A stretch of 50,714 bases of DNA from Bacillota bacterium (GTDB taxonomy: Bacteria > Bacillota > Clostridia > Oscillospirales > Acutalibacteraceae), in NCBI GenBank assembly GCA_023460155.1, contig JAEWRF010000154.1, forward strand, positions 1-50,714. The letters run 5' to 3'. The notes below the pieces were generated by a model, which saw nothing but the letters and a program-made list of their open reading frames with translations, was not told the origin of the DNA and searched no databases. Position 1 is the first letter of the stretch, and each line of letters starts with the position of its first letter. Below are positions 15,730 to 24,236 of this stretch, one piece after another. A program made the position numbers and the translations under genes.

Positions 15730-17589
15730 ATGGAATCCATGGAACAGTTAATCGGCCTCGCTACCCGAAAACTGGAGAACACAACCAAAAGTTCCGATAT
15801 GGTCGGCAACCGGCCACATTTCCCAATATATTGCGTCATGGACAGCAGCAATTGGGGAAGCGCATACCAAATCATTTACAGGCAGATGGAACGCATCTGG
15901 CCTCAGGCAGCTGCACAGGTGCTGTTTGCTTCGTACAGCGGAGGGCCGGACGGCTCGTTTACAGATCCCTCCACCGGAAAAACTTTGGGGCAAGATGATA
16001 TCAGACTCGCGTTGGACCGGCTTAAAATGACCCGGAATGTTGTCTCTGAAATGAGACAGCTCCGCCTGTACCACATTCTGGATACCTCTGTTTGTGAATC
16101 TCTAGAAGATTTTCAGGAGCATTACCGCATGATTCTCAGGCTGCGGGAAACGGTGGCCGATAGCTATCTGTCGATGCTCATAGTATTGCTCGACGACTCT
16201 TCCATACACAGGGAAACTGCGAACGCGATCAAGGCTTTTTTGGCAGACAGCAACGGTGATTACGACGGCACTTTCATAATTGCTACGCGTACCCGCGACA
16301 ACAGCCTGTATGAAATTGAAGCGCTTTTCCGCATTGTGGCGGATATTCTCATTCTTTCCAACAACGACGCCGTTTCCGAGGTCGGTGATCCGGATGCTTC
16401 CGCCAGAACGTCCGGCTTTTACAACGGCCATGTCAATACAGTTTCCTATCTGCTGCTGGAACGTCCAAACCGACAAATTGCGCTTCAACTGATTAAACGC
16501 TTTCTGGATTCCGCCGAAACGGCCGTCGAAGAGGAAGATATCGACAGAGATACGCAGAAATTGCGGAGCGCGCTTGGCATCGTTGACAATAAGCTTCCGG
16601 TCTGCGAAGACTTTTTAAAAAATTCCGGCGTATGCTTCGGCAGCGACGCTCTGGAATATCTTCCGAGAAGAAATTGCAGCGGTTCACCAACGCTGGCCAT
16701 GCTGACCTATGAAGAGCTTCATTCAGCGAGCTTTTCAGGCATATTGAGCCAGTTTATTGATTTCAACTACAGGACGGATGCCTTGCCTGCGGTGGAGATC
16801 AACCGCTGCGCGGATCGTTTCCGGGAAACTGTCTGTCATAATTTGAGCGCGAAGGATGCGCTCGCCCTGACGAATGAAACCGTTGACCGGATCTTTTCGC
16901 AGTTAAATTGCGGAGAAGTGGACCGAAAAGCAGATGCCGCAGGCTGCCTCAGGGACACGCTGAACCGTTTTCTGCGGGAGAATATCCTTTACCCGCGATG
17001 CAAGGCGGTCCTGAAGGACATCTACGAAGATGCTGCGGCAACTCTTCAGGAACTTGAGCGTGTGCGGTCGGACATAAAAAGATATATACCCATCGAAGGT
17101 TTTGAAAACCTTGGCAAAATGTATGAGACGATCGCTGATATGTACCTGCGCTCCGAGTCCGGAGAAAACGATAGAAAAGCGCTGCTGCGCCCGGGGAACA
17201 AATACGATGACATTTTGAACCAGCTGCTGGAAATGGTGGGAGGCGCCGTGAAATATGATCGGCAGAAATTCTCCCTGTCTTTTATCAACGAATGGGCTGA
17301 ACGGCTGAAGCTGGCGGGGGATGCCGTGTACCGGAAGATTCGCACCTCGCTCGACGAAAATTCAAACGACCGAATTCATCTGTTTGGGAATTTTCCCATT
17401 GAAGAAAAGCTCCAGATCTATCTGTTTCATACATATGATACGGAGGAAAACCGAAAAACCAATTTGTGCGACTATCTTAGCCGGACTTATGAGGGGATTG
17501 CAGGCGTGCAGTTTTTCAACACCGGCTTTGATGACGCACTGGAAGCTATAAAGGTCATTGACTGCGGTGGCGATAAGCTAAAACTGTAA
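15730..17589 (+). CDS. Unrecognised 619-residue operon protein
   Basis: No family recognised. There is no signal peptide or membrane span, so it is probably cytoplasmic. Residues ~25-215 look like an alpha/beta domain, with hydrophobic strands such as PIYCVMDSSNWG, SYLSMLIVLLDDSS and YDGTFIIATRTRDN and an Asp-Ser/Asp-Asp at strand ends, reminiscent of a Rossmann-like or vWA-like sheet without a clear metal motif. The remainder is helical and charged. It starts 26 bases after the tubulin-like gene with AAAGGTGAT upstream and ends 13 bases before the next gene. The tight placement suggests it acts with the tubulin-like protein. Confidence 0.8.
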   Translation: MESMEQLIGLATRKLENTTKSSDMVGNRPHFPIYCVMDSSNWGSAYQIIYRQMERIWPQAAAQVLFASYSGGPDGSFTDPSTGKTLGQDDIRLALDRLKMTRNVVSEMRQLRLYHILDTSVCESLEDFQEHYRMILRLRETVADSYLSMLIVLLDDSSIHRETANAIKAFLADSNGDYDGTFIIATRTRDNSLYEIEALFRIVADILILSNNDAVSEVGDPDASARTSGFYNGHVNTVSYLLLERPNRQIALQLIKRFLDSAETAVEEEDIDRDTQKLRSALGIVDNKLPVCEDFLKNSGVCFGSDALEYLPRRNCSGSPTLAMLTYEELHSASFSGILSQFIDFNYRTDALPAVEINRCADRFRETVCHNLSAKDALALTNETVDRIFSQLNCGEVDRKADAAGCLRDTLNRFLRENILYPRCKAVLKDIYEDAAATLQELERVRSDIKRYIPIEGFENLGKMYETIADMYLRSESGENDRKALLRPGNKYDDILNQLLEMVGGAVKYDRQKFSLSFINEWAERLKLAGDAVYRKIRTSLDENSNDRIHLFGNFPIEEKLQIYLFHTYDTEENRKTNLCDYLSRTYEGIAGVQFFNTGFDDALEAIKVIDCGGDKLKL

Positions 17590-17602
17590 AGAAGGGGAGA
17601 TT

Positions 17603-18277
17603 ATGAGGTTTGTGGATGCTGACGATTCCCACAGCGTGAGCGGTGTCAGAAGAACAGGATTCAAAGAAGACTATCGCTTAAACTGGGATTCCATCGGCCT
17701 TCATGCATTTCTCATTCTGGAGGGAAGCACCGAAAGCGAGGTGTCTTTAGGTGCAGAGAGTGAGACTGCGGAAACTCTGAAACAGCGGATTGCAGAAACC
17801 GGCGACGCACTGATTCGCAACGGCTATCTGTCTCTGCCGGAGCCCGGAATCATTTTGCATAGCATCCGGTTTTCGGAGCTGAAGCAAAAAGGCGGGTTCG
17901 AAGTGCGGGGACGGCCGGGTGTCTATGCAGTCTACGGATGGTCAACCGATGGCGGCGATGATACCGTGTATGTGCCAAATGCAGGGAATATCATCCGCCT
18001 CAGAGTGGACATTACTGTGGAAGAATGCCCTGTAATGGAGTCGAAGGGTCTGTTTCACAAGCATGAGGAATATTCCGGTTACCATAAAGTGACCGTCCCG
18101 AAAGGGGTTCCCGGCATTCGAAGCAATTCTCTTTATTACACTGTCGATGTCAATGGCTATCTCTATCCTTTTCCGGACGAAGTCGTTGCAAAAGGCGGTT
18201 CGTTTTATGTGAGATGTCCTGAAGGAAATCTCCTCAGATTTTATGCAACCGATAAGGAAGGAATTAGAATCAGGTAA
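17603..18277 (+). CDS. Unrecognised 224-residue beta-rich operon protein
   Basis: No family recognised. Soluble, with no signal peptide. The N-terminal third is mixed (DYRLNWDSIGLHAFLILEGSTE, then a helix ETAETLKQRIAETGDALIRNG); the rest is a run of short beta strands such as YAVYGWSTDGGDDTVYVPN and LYYTVDVNGYLYPFPDEV. An adaptor or binding role is possible. AGAAGGGGAG precedes the ATG, 13 bases after the previous stop, and the GTPase gene follows 23 bases later. Its placement directly before the GTPase suggests a partner of that enzyme; this is inference only. Confidence 0.78.
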   Translation: MRFVDADDSHSVSGVRRTGFKEDYRLNWDSIGLHAFLILEGSTESEVSLGAESETAETLKQRIAETGDALIRNGYLSLPEPGIILHSIRFSELKQKGGFEVRGRPGVYAVYGWSTDGGDDTVYVPNAGNIIRLRVDITVEECPVMESKGLFHKHEEYSGYHKVTVPKGVPGIRSNSLYYTVDVNGYLYPFPDEVVAKGGSFYVRCPEGNLLRFYATDKEGIRIR

Positions 18278-18300
18278 CAACAGGGGGGTACATCGAGGAA

Positions 18301-19818
18301 ATGTCAACGAATCAATCCCATCCAAATGAAATTGCGCCGGAAGACCAATATCAGATTATCTGTCCCTATTGCTTCAATGAGGTTTCAGATGGTGATAACA
18401 TTGGAAATCAGCCGTTTTCTCACACTGCCGTACATTTCAGAGCGGAGACCTACTTCAAGGACGAGCGTGCCGTCGAGCAAAAACTGGGTGTATCAAAACT
18501 TGACATAGAGATGATGCCGGATTCCTATGAGCGCGAACAAAAAGAGAAGAATTATGAGCAGGCGGAGTGCTTCGTTCTGAAACAGGATGAAAAATATCAG
18601 GCCTTTTGGGACAGCTACGACAAGCAGACCACGGAGCAGGAAGACCGCCTGAACCAGGGTCCCCGCCCGTGGGAACTGCCGATCATCCAGACAGGCAGAG
18701 GAATCGCGGAGCTGATTGCAGATGACGACGGGTTTGTCACCGCCGCTGTGGATGTATACGGAAGAATTACCCGCCGGCGCGTCTGTCCCTTTTGCCACAA
18801 TCCCCTGCCGCTGGGCTATGGAAAAAACAGCGTCAAATACATATCCATTATTGGAATTACCGGCGCTGGCAAGACGGTTTACATCAGCCAATTGCTCAAG
18901 GGCATGATGGAGTATGCAGCAAAAGCGGGGCTGAGCGCTTTCTTCACCTCCAGTCACGAGGCAAATTTCATTGAGGACAACCCTGTTGCGGAAGGCGTTC
19001 CGTTGCCCGGAAGCACGTCGCCGAACCGTCTGTCGCAGCCTATGTTTTACGATATTGTGCAAAGCGACGGCCAGCGCAAAAGAGAAGATACAATTGTTTT
19101 GTACGACATTGCGGGGGAAAACTGCCGCAAGGCGGAAAAAATGGTCAACTTTGCGAAATTCGTTCAGCACTCGAACGGGATCATATTATTGATCGACCCG
19201 AAACAACTGAAATTGCTGGTATCCGATGATAAGGCCTCGGATACCGATGCACCGTCGCTTGCGCTGAATACCCTGCACGCCGTTCTGGAAACTCACGCAG
19301 GCAGAAAAAGCAAGGTTCCCATGGCAATTTGCATTTCCAAGGGGGACCAGTGTTTCAATATTCTGCCGCCAATTGCCCAGGATCCGGTGCAATACGCCGA
19401 TCGGGATGAGAACGGGATGCCAACGAAAGAATTCGACGGGAAGTCCTATAATCAACTGGAACGGGATCTGACGCAGCTCATGCAAAAGCATGCCCTGCCC
19501 GTCTGCAATATCCTTGAAAATAACTACTGGAACTTCAACTTCTTTTCGGTCAGTGCAATCGGCTGCGAGTGCGGCATGACCGAAAAGGGCATCGCACCGC
19601 TGTTCGCACCAACGCCGCGAAGGATTGAGGAGCCAATCCTGTGGCTATTTAAACAGTTCGGGTTTATCCGATCGAATGTCAACGTCTACAGGCCATTTAA
19701 GATCAAGCGGCCGAGCCGGCTTGTGAGCAAAAGAAAGCTTTTCAAAACCATTACGGTCGAAGTCGACGACGGATATGCCACCTATGAAGAGGACCCAATT
19801 GATACCGCCCGGCAATAA
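18301..19818 (+). CDS. Zinc-ribbon P-loop GTPase (double-GTPase-like, DO-GTPase2 type)
   Basis: 505 residues. Two CxxC knuckles (CPYC at 21-24 and CPFC at 162-165) precede the G domain and probably form a zinc ribbon split by a charged helix. G1 is GITGAGKT at 185-192; G3 is DIAGE at 269-273; G4 is SKGD at 346-349; a SAIG segment near 420 resembles G5. The DxAGE switch in place of DxxGQ is typical of the double-GTPase families that Aravind's group described in predicted conflict systems. It is cytoplasmic. GAGGAA lies just before the ATG, and the GAP1-like gene follows after 14 bases, the usual GTPase-partner order. Confidence 0.85.
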   Translation: MSTNQSHPNEIAPEDQYQIICPYCFNEVSDGDNIGNQPFSHTAVHFRAETYFKDERAVEQKLGVSKLDIEMMPDSYEREQKEKNYEQAECFVLKQDEKYQAFWDSYDKQTTEQEDRLNQGPRPWELPIIQTGRGIAELIADDDGFVTAAVDVYGRITRRRVCPFCHNPLPLGYGKNSVKYISIIGITGAGKTVYISQLLKGMMEYAAKAGLSAFFTSSHEANFIEDNPVAEGVPLPGSTSPNRLSQPMFYDIVQSDGQRKREDTIVLYDIAGENCRKAEKMVNFAKFVQHSNGIILLIDPKQLKLLVSDDKASDTDAPSLALNTLHAVLETHAGRKSKVPMAICISKGDQCFNILPPIAQDPVQYADRDENGMPTKEFDGKSYNQLERDLTQLMQKHALPVCNILENNYWNFNFFSVSAIGCECGMTEKGIAPLFAPTPRRIEEPILWLFKQFGFIRSNVNVYRPFKIKRPSRLVSKRKLFKTITVEVDDGYATYEEDPIDTARQ

Positions 19819-19832
19819 GGAAGCGATAATGA

Positions 19833-22103
19833 ATGAAATTTTATCAGGCATGTTATGGAAAGCCCCATAATGTCAACTGGGAGCTTTTCCATACGTCTGC
19901 GGACATTCCGTTTGCCGCAAGTGCGTTTTATGAAAAAGCAGAAAGCAACAACGTGCCTCAGAATATGCCTAAGGACGATTTGTGCGACTCTGAGGGCAGA
20001 GCCAAGGATTTTCTCCTTACGGAAATATTGACGCGGGATTCCATGGTCTGCGTCAATCAGGTGAAATACGGCGCCGCAGATCTGGATGCACAGGGACGCC
20101 GGAAAATGTTTGCCCACGGCTTTATCTTTATGTCAGAGAATATCTGGAGTGATCCGAACTTCATCCTTTCCGTATCTGACAAAAATTTTAAATTTGATTC
20201 GGATGCAACCGAGGCTATTCCCGCCAACCTTCTGCGTGACAGGCCCTATACCGTCGCCGAAGCGCTACAAGCGATTGGCCGGCCGGAAAGCGATATTATC
20301 CGGCTTGTCGCATGCGTCTATATTTCGCTGACGAGCAATACGGATTTTCCCATTTATATCGTCTCTTCTAAAAAAGAGGAGGTTCTAAAACCGGTTTTCT
20401 ACTGCATCTGCCGGTCCCTTCCTTATCCCCTTCGATACGTACTCTCAGTTTCAAATTCTAATAATTTTGAACGCGCGCAGTTCAAAAGCCTGATGTTTGT
20501 CGACAGTATTCCGGCCAACGGATCCTATTTCAATCTGGATACGGGAGAAAGCAACATGAATCCCGAAAGCCTGGACCGATCGGAGGATCGTTTCCCGTTT
20601 TATCACAGATTAAAGCAGACCGGCATTGACCGATTTTCCAACTACTGCGATCTGCTGCAATTTGAATTGATCAAGATGCAGCTTTCTTCCAGCAGAGATT
20701 ACAACATTCTGAAACTGGCGGATATCGTGATGCAGGGTGTAAAAGAACAGTACGGCAGAACGGATGAAAGCCTGACCCGCCTGCTGTTCGCCGTGGCAAG
20801 CTATGCGCCGCTCCAGAATAGCTATGTGGATGCCTATCTGGCAGATTTGCTGAGCAACTACGATCTGCGCGGCCTGATTCCGAACGACGTTCTGATGAAT
20901 AAGCTGCGGGTACGGGCGGAAAAAACGGATTCCGCCGCTTTTGTGGCTCTTTATGAGCGACTTCAGATCCGATGTCTTCTCAGCAGCGGAACCCTCAACG
21001 CTGTTGAATTTTTACTCCGGCAGCGCGAATCCGGGCAGGAACACTTTCTTCACTGGTTTCAATACCTTGCCGATATGAAAAACGGTCCGGAGGTTGCGGC
21101 CGAGTACTGCATTGCGAGAATCCGCGCATGCACCTCACTCGAAACACTGCTGAAAGTCTACGAAGATTGCGGGCAGCTGACCTCATTTGATCAAATTGTC
21201 GGACCGCTCGATGAAAAGAGTCAAGACATTACCCTCCGTGCGCTAACCGCGGAACCGGTTGCTGCGGACTCCTGCTGCCTTGCGCTCGACGAATACAAAA
21301 ACTTTTTTGAAACAGTCATGTCCGGCGAATCCAAAAAAGATTTTTCAGACAGGGTAGACTCTCTGACCAACGAATATTGGAACAGATTTTCGATTGCTTC
21401 GTTTGCGTTTACGGAGGCCAAGATCAACAGCTATCAGTGCATGGAAAAATTTGACCATCCGACTTTCATCAGAGTGCAGTCTTTGATGAAACTGTACCAT
21501 TTGGTGAAACAGCCGTACGCCTTAGCACCCGAGGTGGTATTGGAGACCATCGAAGTTCTGCTCGAAAAAATTGAGCGGGATTGGAACGTTTCCACGCAGG
21601 AGGGGTCTGCCTTGGCGCGCCAGATTCAGGGCTTTCTGCTGTCGGGGCTTTACGAATATCAGAGACAGGACCTGCTGTTCTGGTACCACGTCGCGACTTT
21701 CGGAAGAGCTGTCAACCCCGGCATTAATCCTTTTGCATGGATGATCGTACACAAATTGCCGGTGATAACCTCCGATTATGATTTTGACCGTGCCGTCTGT
21801 GACCCGAAAGTAGCCGATCGACTGGGAAGCCTGATCCTAATGATTGGCGAATCAAATGGAAACGGCAGCGGTCCGGACGGCATAGACCCAAAATCGGAAG
21901 ATTACAAACTGCTCAAACGCCGCGTTTCCCGCTTGTGTGAAAGAGAAAAGGAACTTCGCCGGGAGCAAAAGGAACGGCGGAAGGAACTTGACAGGCAGAA
22001 CCGAGGACAGGAAAAATTGGGGGAAAGCAATCCGCCGGGCAGCGAAGAGCAAAAGGGACACGGGCTCTTTTTCTTCGGCAATCATAGAAACGGCAGACAC
22101 TGA
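19833..22103 (+). CDS. GTPase-associated protein resembling GAP1
   Basis: 756 residues, soluble. The N-terminus YQACYGKPHNVNWELFHTSADI and the following VNQVKYGAADLDAQGRRKMFAHGFIF resemble, from memory, the N-terminal domain of GTPase-associated protein 1, which occurs beside double-GTPases. The middle is helical and hydrophobic-heptad rich, and the last ~60 residues are highly charged (KELRREQKERRKELDRQNRG), a likely coiled coil or RNA/membrane-contact tail. It starts 14 bases after the GTPase gene; the ATG at 19833 is used rather than one four bases earlier in another frame that stops after 13 codons. GAP1 proteins are predicted to couple GTPase state to an effector. Which effector is used here is not evident. 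Confidence 0.62.
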   Translation: MKFYQACYGKPHNVNWELFHTSADIPFAASAFYEKAESNNVPQNMPKDDLCDSEGRAKDFLLTEILTRDSMVCVNQVKYGAADLDAQGRRKMFAHGFIFMSENIWSDPNFILSVSDKNFKFDSDATEAIPANLLRDRPYTVAEALQAIGRPESDIIRLVACVYISLTSNTDFPIYIVSSKKEEVLKPVFYCICRSLPYPLRYVLSVSNSNNFERAQFKSLMFVDSIPANGSYFNLDTGESNMNPESLDRSEDRFPFYHRLKQTGIDRFSNYCDLLQFELIKMQLSSSRDYNILKLADIVMQGVKEQYGRTDESLTRLLFAVASYAPLQNSYVDAYLADLLSNYDLRGLIPNDVLMNKLRVRAEKTDSAAFVALYERLQIRCLLSSGTLNAVEFLLRQRESGQEHFLHWFQYLADMKNGPEVAAEYCIARIRACTSLETLLKVYEDCGQLTSFDQIVGPLDEKSQDITLRALTAEPVAADSCCLALDEYKNFFETVMSGESKKDFSDRVDSLTNEYWNRFSIASFAFTEAKINSYQCMEKFDHPTFIRVQSLMKLYHLVKQPYALAPEVVLETIEVLLEKIERDWNVSTQEGSALARQIQGFLLSGLYEYQRQDLLFWYHVATFGRAVNPGINPFAWMIVHKLPVITSDYDFDRAVCDPKVADRLGSLILMIGESNGNGSGPDGIDPKSEDYKLLKRRVSRLCEREKELRREQKERRKELDRQNRGQEKLGESNPPGSEEQKGHGLFFFGNHRNGRH

Positions 22104-22156
22104 CTGCTGCGGTTCGGGAACGGGTATGAATCGCAGCTGGAAGGATGTGTTGAGAA

Positions 22157-23185
22157 ATGCGATCAGGAAACTGTAAATCGGATGCGTTGGTTTTTAGCTG
22201 CCTTTACGGCTATAATTATTACCAAAAAACCGGATCGGTTTCAGAGGGAGATGCCGATATTCGGGCGGTTCATGTGCTGAGCGGCACAAAAGTTGCCATA
22301 CGCCCCGAGGTTTCTCTGTCCAAGGAAGCAGGCACGGAAAAATGGCGCAGTTTTATCGAGTTTCCGGCTGATCTTCACAGGTTCCTTTGGCCGGTGGACG
22401 TCGTCTCTTTGGACAACGAAGAGAAGCAGCTCGGCCTTGCCTTTCCGGTGAGGGGTCTCCCAAAATTGAAGCCGTTTCGAACGATTCTGTACAGCGACCA
22501 GCTTCTGGATTGGCGGAAAGACAGAATTCAGACACTGATTTCTCATCTTTTGGAAGCGTTTTGCAGTCTGCACGCCTCAGGATATGCCTACCACTGCTTT
22601 GATCTGGACCGGATGTACTATAATCCGGAGGACCTTACGGTACTTCTGGACTTTTCCCTGTCCATGACAAAGACCTTCGGTCAGTTGCGCAGAACGGAGC
22701 CGGTCCCGAGCGAAAGTGTTGCCATCGAAATGATGCCGCCCTGGCATAGTGCGTCGAAAGTCTGTGAGATGAGCCTCGCGGATGACTATTATTCCATAAC
22801 TGTAATGCTTTTTCGGCTGATGACCGGGCGTATGCCCTATCAGGGCAGGTTGATGGACGGCTTCGGCGATATGATGAATCCCCTGCGCGATACGGATGAG
22901 GGAAATCATGCCGCCATGTTCCGGCATTACCTGAGCAATCCGATTTTCATTTTCGATCCGGGCAGCAACGTCAATTCAATCGGCCTGCTGTCAAGCGAGC
23001 AGAAATTCACCGATCGCTGGGAATCTCTTCCGGACCGGGTGCAGAATATGTTCCGGCAGGCACTTTGCCAGAAAAACGTAGAAGAAGTGCCTGAGCGCCG
23101 AAGATGCTATTCCCCCGCAAAATGGCTGAAAGCTCTGGAGCAGGAATGCTTTTGCGGGAATACATCGGGAAAGAGGGAACATTGA
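22157..23185 (+). CDS. Protein-kinase-like protein, probable pseudokinase
   Basis: 342 residues. The C-lobe is a clear match to bacterial Ser/Thr kinases found in vWA/PP2C clusters: DDYYSITVMLFRLMTGRMPYQG, then RHYLSNPIFIFDPGSN and WESLPDRVQNMFRQAL, ending in a YSPAKWLKALEQ helix. Catalytic positions look altered. The VAIK lysine appears as Arg49 (KVAIRP). The HRD/N loop reads YHCFDLDRMYYNP, which on my alignment puts Cys147 where the catalytic Asp should be. DFG is DFS (165-167). It is therefore likely a pseudokinase, perhaps a nucleotide or peptide sensor. An in-frame TGA two codons upstream fixes the ATG at 22157. Its stop abuts the next start. Confidence 0.72.
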   Translation: MRSGNCKSDALVFSCLYGYNYYQKTGSVSEGDADIRAVHVLSGTKVAIRPEVSLSKEAGTEKWRSFIEFPADLHRFLWPVDVVSLDNEEKQLGLAFPVRGLPKLKPFRTILYSDQLLDWRKDRIQTLISHLLEAFCSLHASGYAYHCFDLDRMYYNPEDLTVLLDFSLSMTKTFGQLRRTEPVPSESVAIEMMPPWHSASKVCEMSLADDYYSITVMLFRLMTGRMPYQGRLMDGFGDMMNPLRDTDEGNHAAMFRHYLSNPIFIFDPGSNVNSIGLLSSEQKFTDRWESLPDRVQNMFRQALCQKNVEEVPERRRCYSPAKWLKALEQECFCGNTSGKREH

Positions 23186-24220
23186 ATGGCTGTATTGCAT
23201 ACTGAGGACCCTCAGGGGGAAGAAATCACCCATCTGGGCAATGCATTGCGGAGTATCCTTGCAGAAAGCGGCGTGGAAACCTTCTCCGACGGCCCAAAGA
23301 CCGCCGAGCTTCTGATTCGTCACGGCGTCACCCATATGCTGGCGCTGCAAACGGCTTTGCTGCTGGAAACGGACAATATGCGAAGCTACCTGACAAGGAT
23401 CTCCACAAATATCACGATGATAGACATCAATACGACTGTGACCTGTGCGGAACGAGATACCGGGCTAAAAAGAGCTGCAATTAAAGACATTCTTACAGCG
23501 GTTTTATTCGGTTTGAACTTGCCGAACACCCTCGCCCGGATTCCGGTTCTCGGTAAAGCCGGTGTGGAGAGTCGGGATACGGCGCTTTTGCCGCCTCACA
23601 GATATCTCCGCAAATTGCAGAATATCAAAGATGCCGTGGAGAACCAGAACACGGAAGCATTCGTCCAACTGGCTCCGCAACTGGATCTTCTCGGAAAGGC
23701 TGGAATTCCCGAGGCTCTGTATTGGAAAGGAATATGCTACCTGAAAGGCTTTGCTGTGGAAAAAGATGAGGCACAGGCCTATCGGCTGATTGCGGCCGCC
23801 GCGGAGGGCGGATACGCGGGTGCAAATGCCGCGCTGGGAGATTACTATTTCGGCGCTGCACACCCGGATTTTACGAAAGCATACCAACATTATACCGGAA
23901 TCGGCGCTGTTGCTCTTTCTCATGAGCGGCGGGATAATCTGAAGACCATACTTGAGGAAAAACCTCTTAACCAAAAGCTTTTGTTTCTGAATACGGCGTT
24001 GCTCGCGCTGTGCCTGGTTTTCAACTGGATGCTGGGCTCGGGCAGTTTCTCGGCGGATGCGGAAAGTCATTGGTTCTGGGCAGCATTTTCGGGACTATTG
24101 GGTTTGGGAATCTATGGAGGATCGATCTATCAATACGCCAGACGAAAATTCAACAGCCTGAAATGGGCTGCTCCGGCGATAATGCTCGCCATCATGATAG
24201 GCACGCTTTTTGCGCGTTAA
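23186..24220 (+). CDS. Sel1-like repeat protein with C-terminal membrane spans
   Basis: 344 residues, starting on the base after the kinase-like stop, so translation is probably coupled. The first ~150 residues are helical. Around 180-245 two Sel1-type alpha/alpha repeats are visible (AGIPEALYWKGICYLKGFAVEKDEAQAYRLIAAAAEGGYAGANAALGDYYFG in the gene order LYWKGICYLKG then ANAALGDYYFG). Three hydrophobic segments near the C-terminus (LFLNTALLALCLVFNWML, FWAAFSGLLGLGIYGGSIY, APAIMLAIMIGTLFA) anchor it in the membrane. Sel1 repeats are protein-binding scaffolds in signalling complexes. It probably tethers the kinase-like and GTPase proteins at the inner membrane. Confidence 0.75.
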   Translation: MAVLHTEDPQGEEITHLGNALRSILAESGVETFSDGPKTAELLIRHGVTHMLALQTALLLETDNMRSYLTRISTNITMIDINTTVTCAERDTGLKRAAIKDILTAVLFGLNLPNTLARIPVLGKAGVESRDTALLPPHRYLRKLQNIKDAVENQNTEAFVQLAPQLDLLGKAGIPEALYWKGICYLKGFAVEKDEAQAYRLIAAAAEGGYAGANAALGDYYFGAAHPDFTKAYQHYTGIGAVALSHERRDNLKTILEEKPLNQKLLFLNTALLALCLVFNWMLGSGSFSADAESHWFWAAFSGLLGLGIYGGSIYQYARRKFNSLKWAAPAIMLAIMIGTLFAR

Positions 24221-24236
24221 AACGGAGGAATGAAAG

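Noticed and set aside
19829..19870. A 13-codon frame starting four bases before the GAP1-like gene
   Set aside because: It shares the ribosome site with the main start and is too short; there is no evidence of a leader-peptide role.
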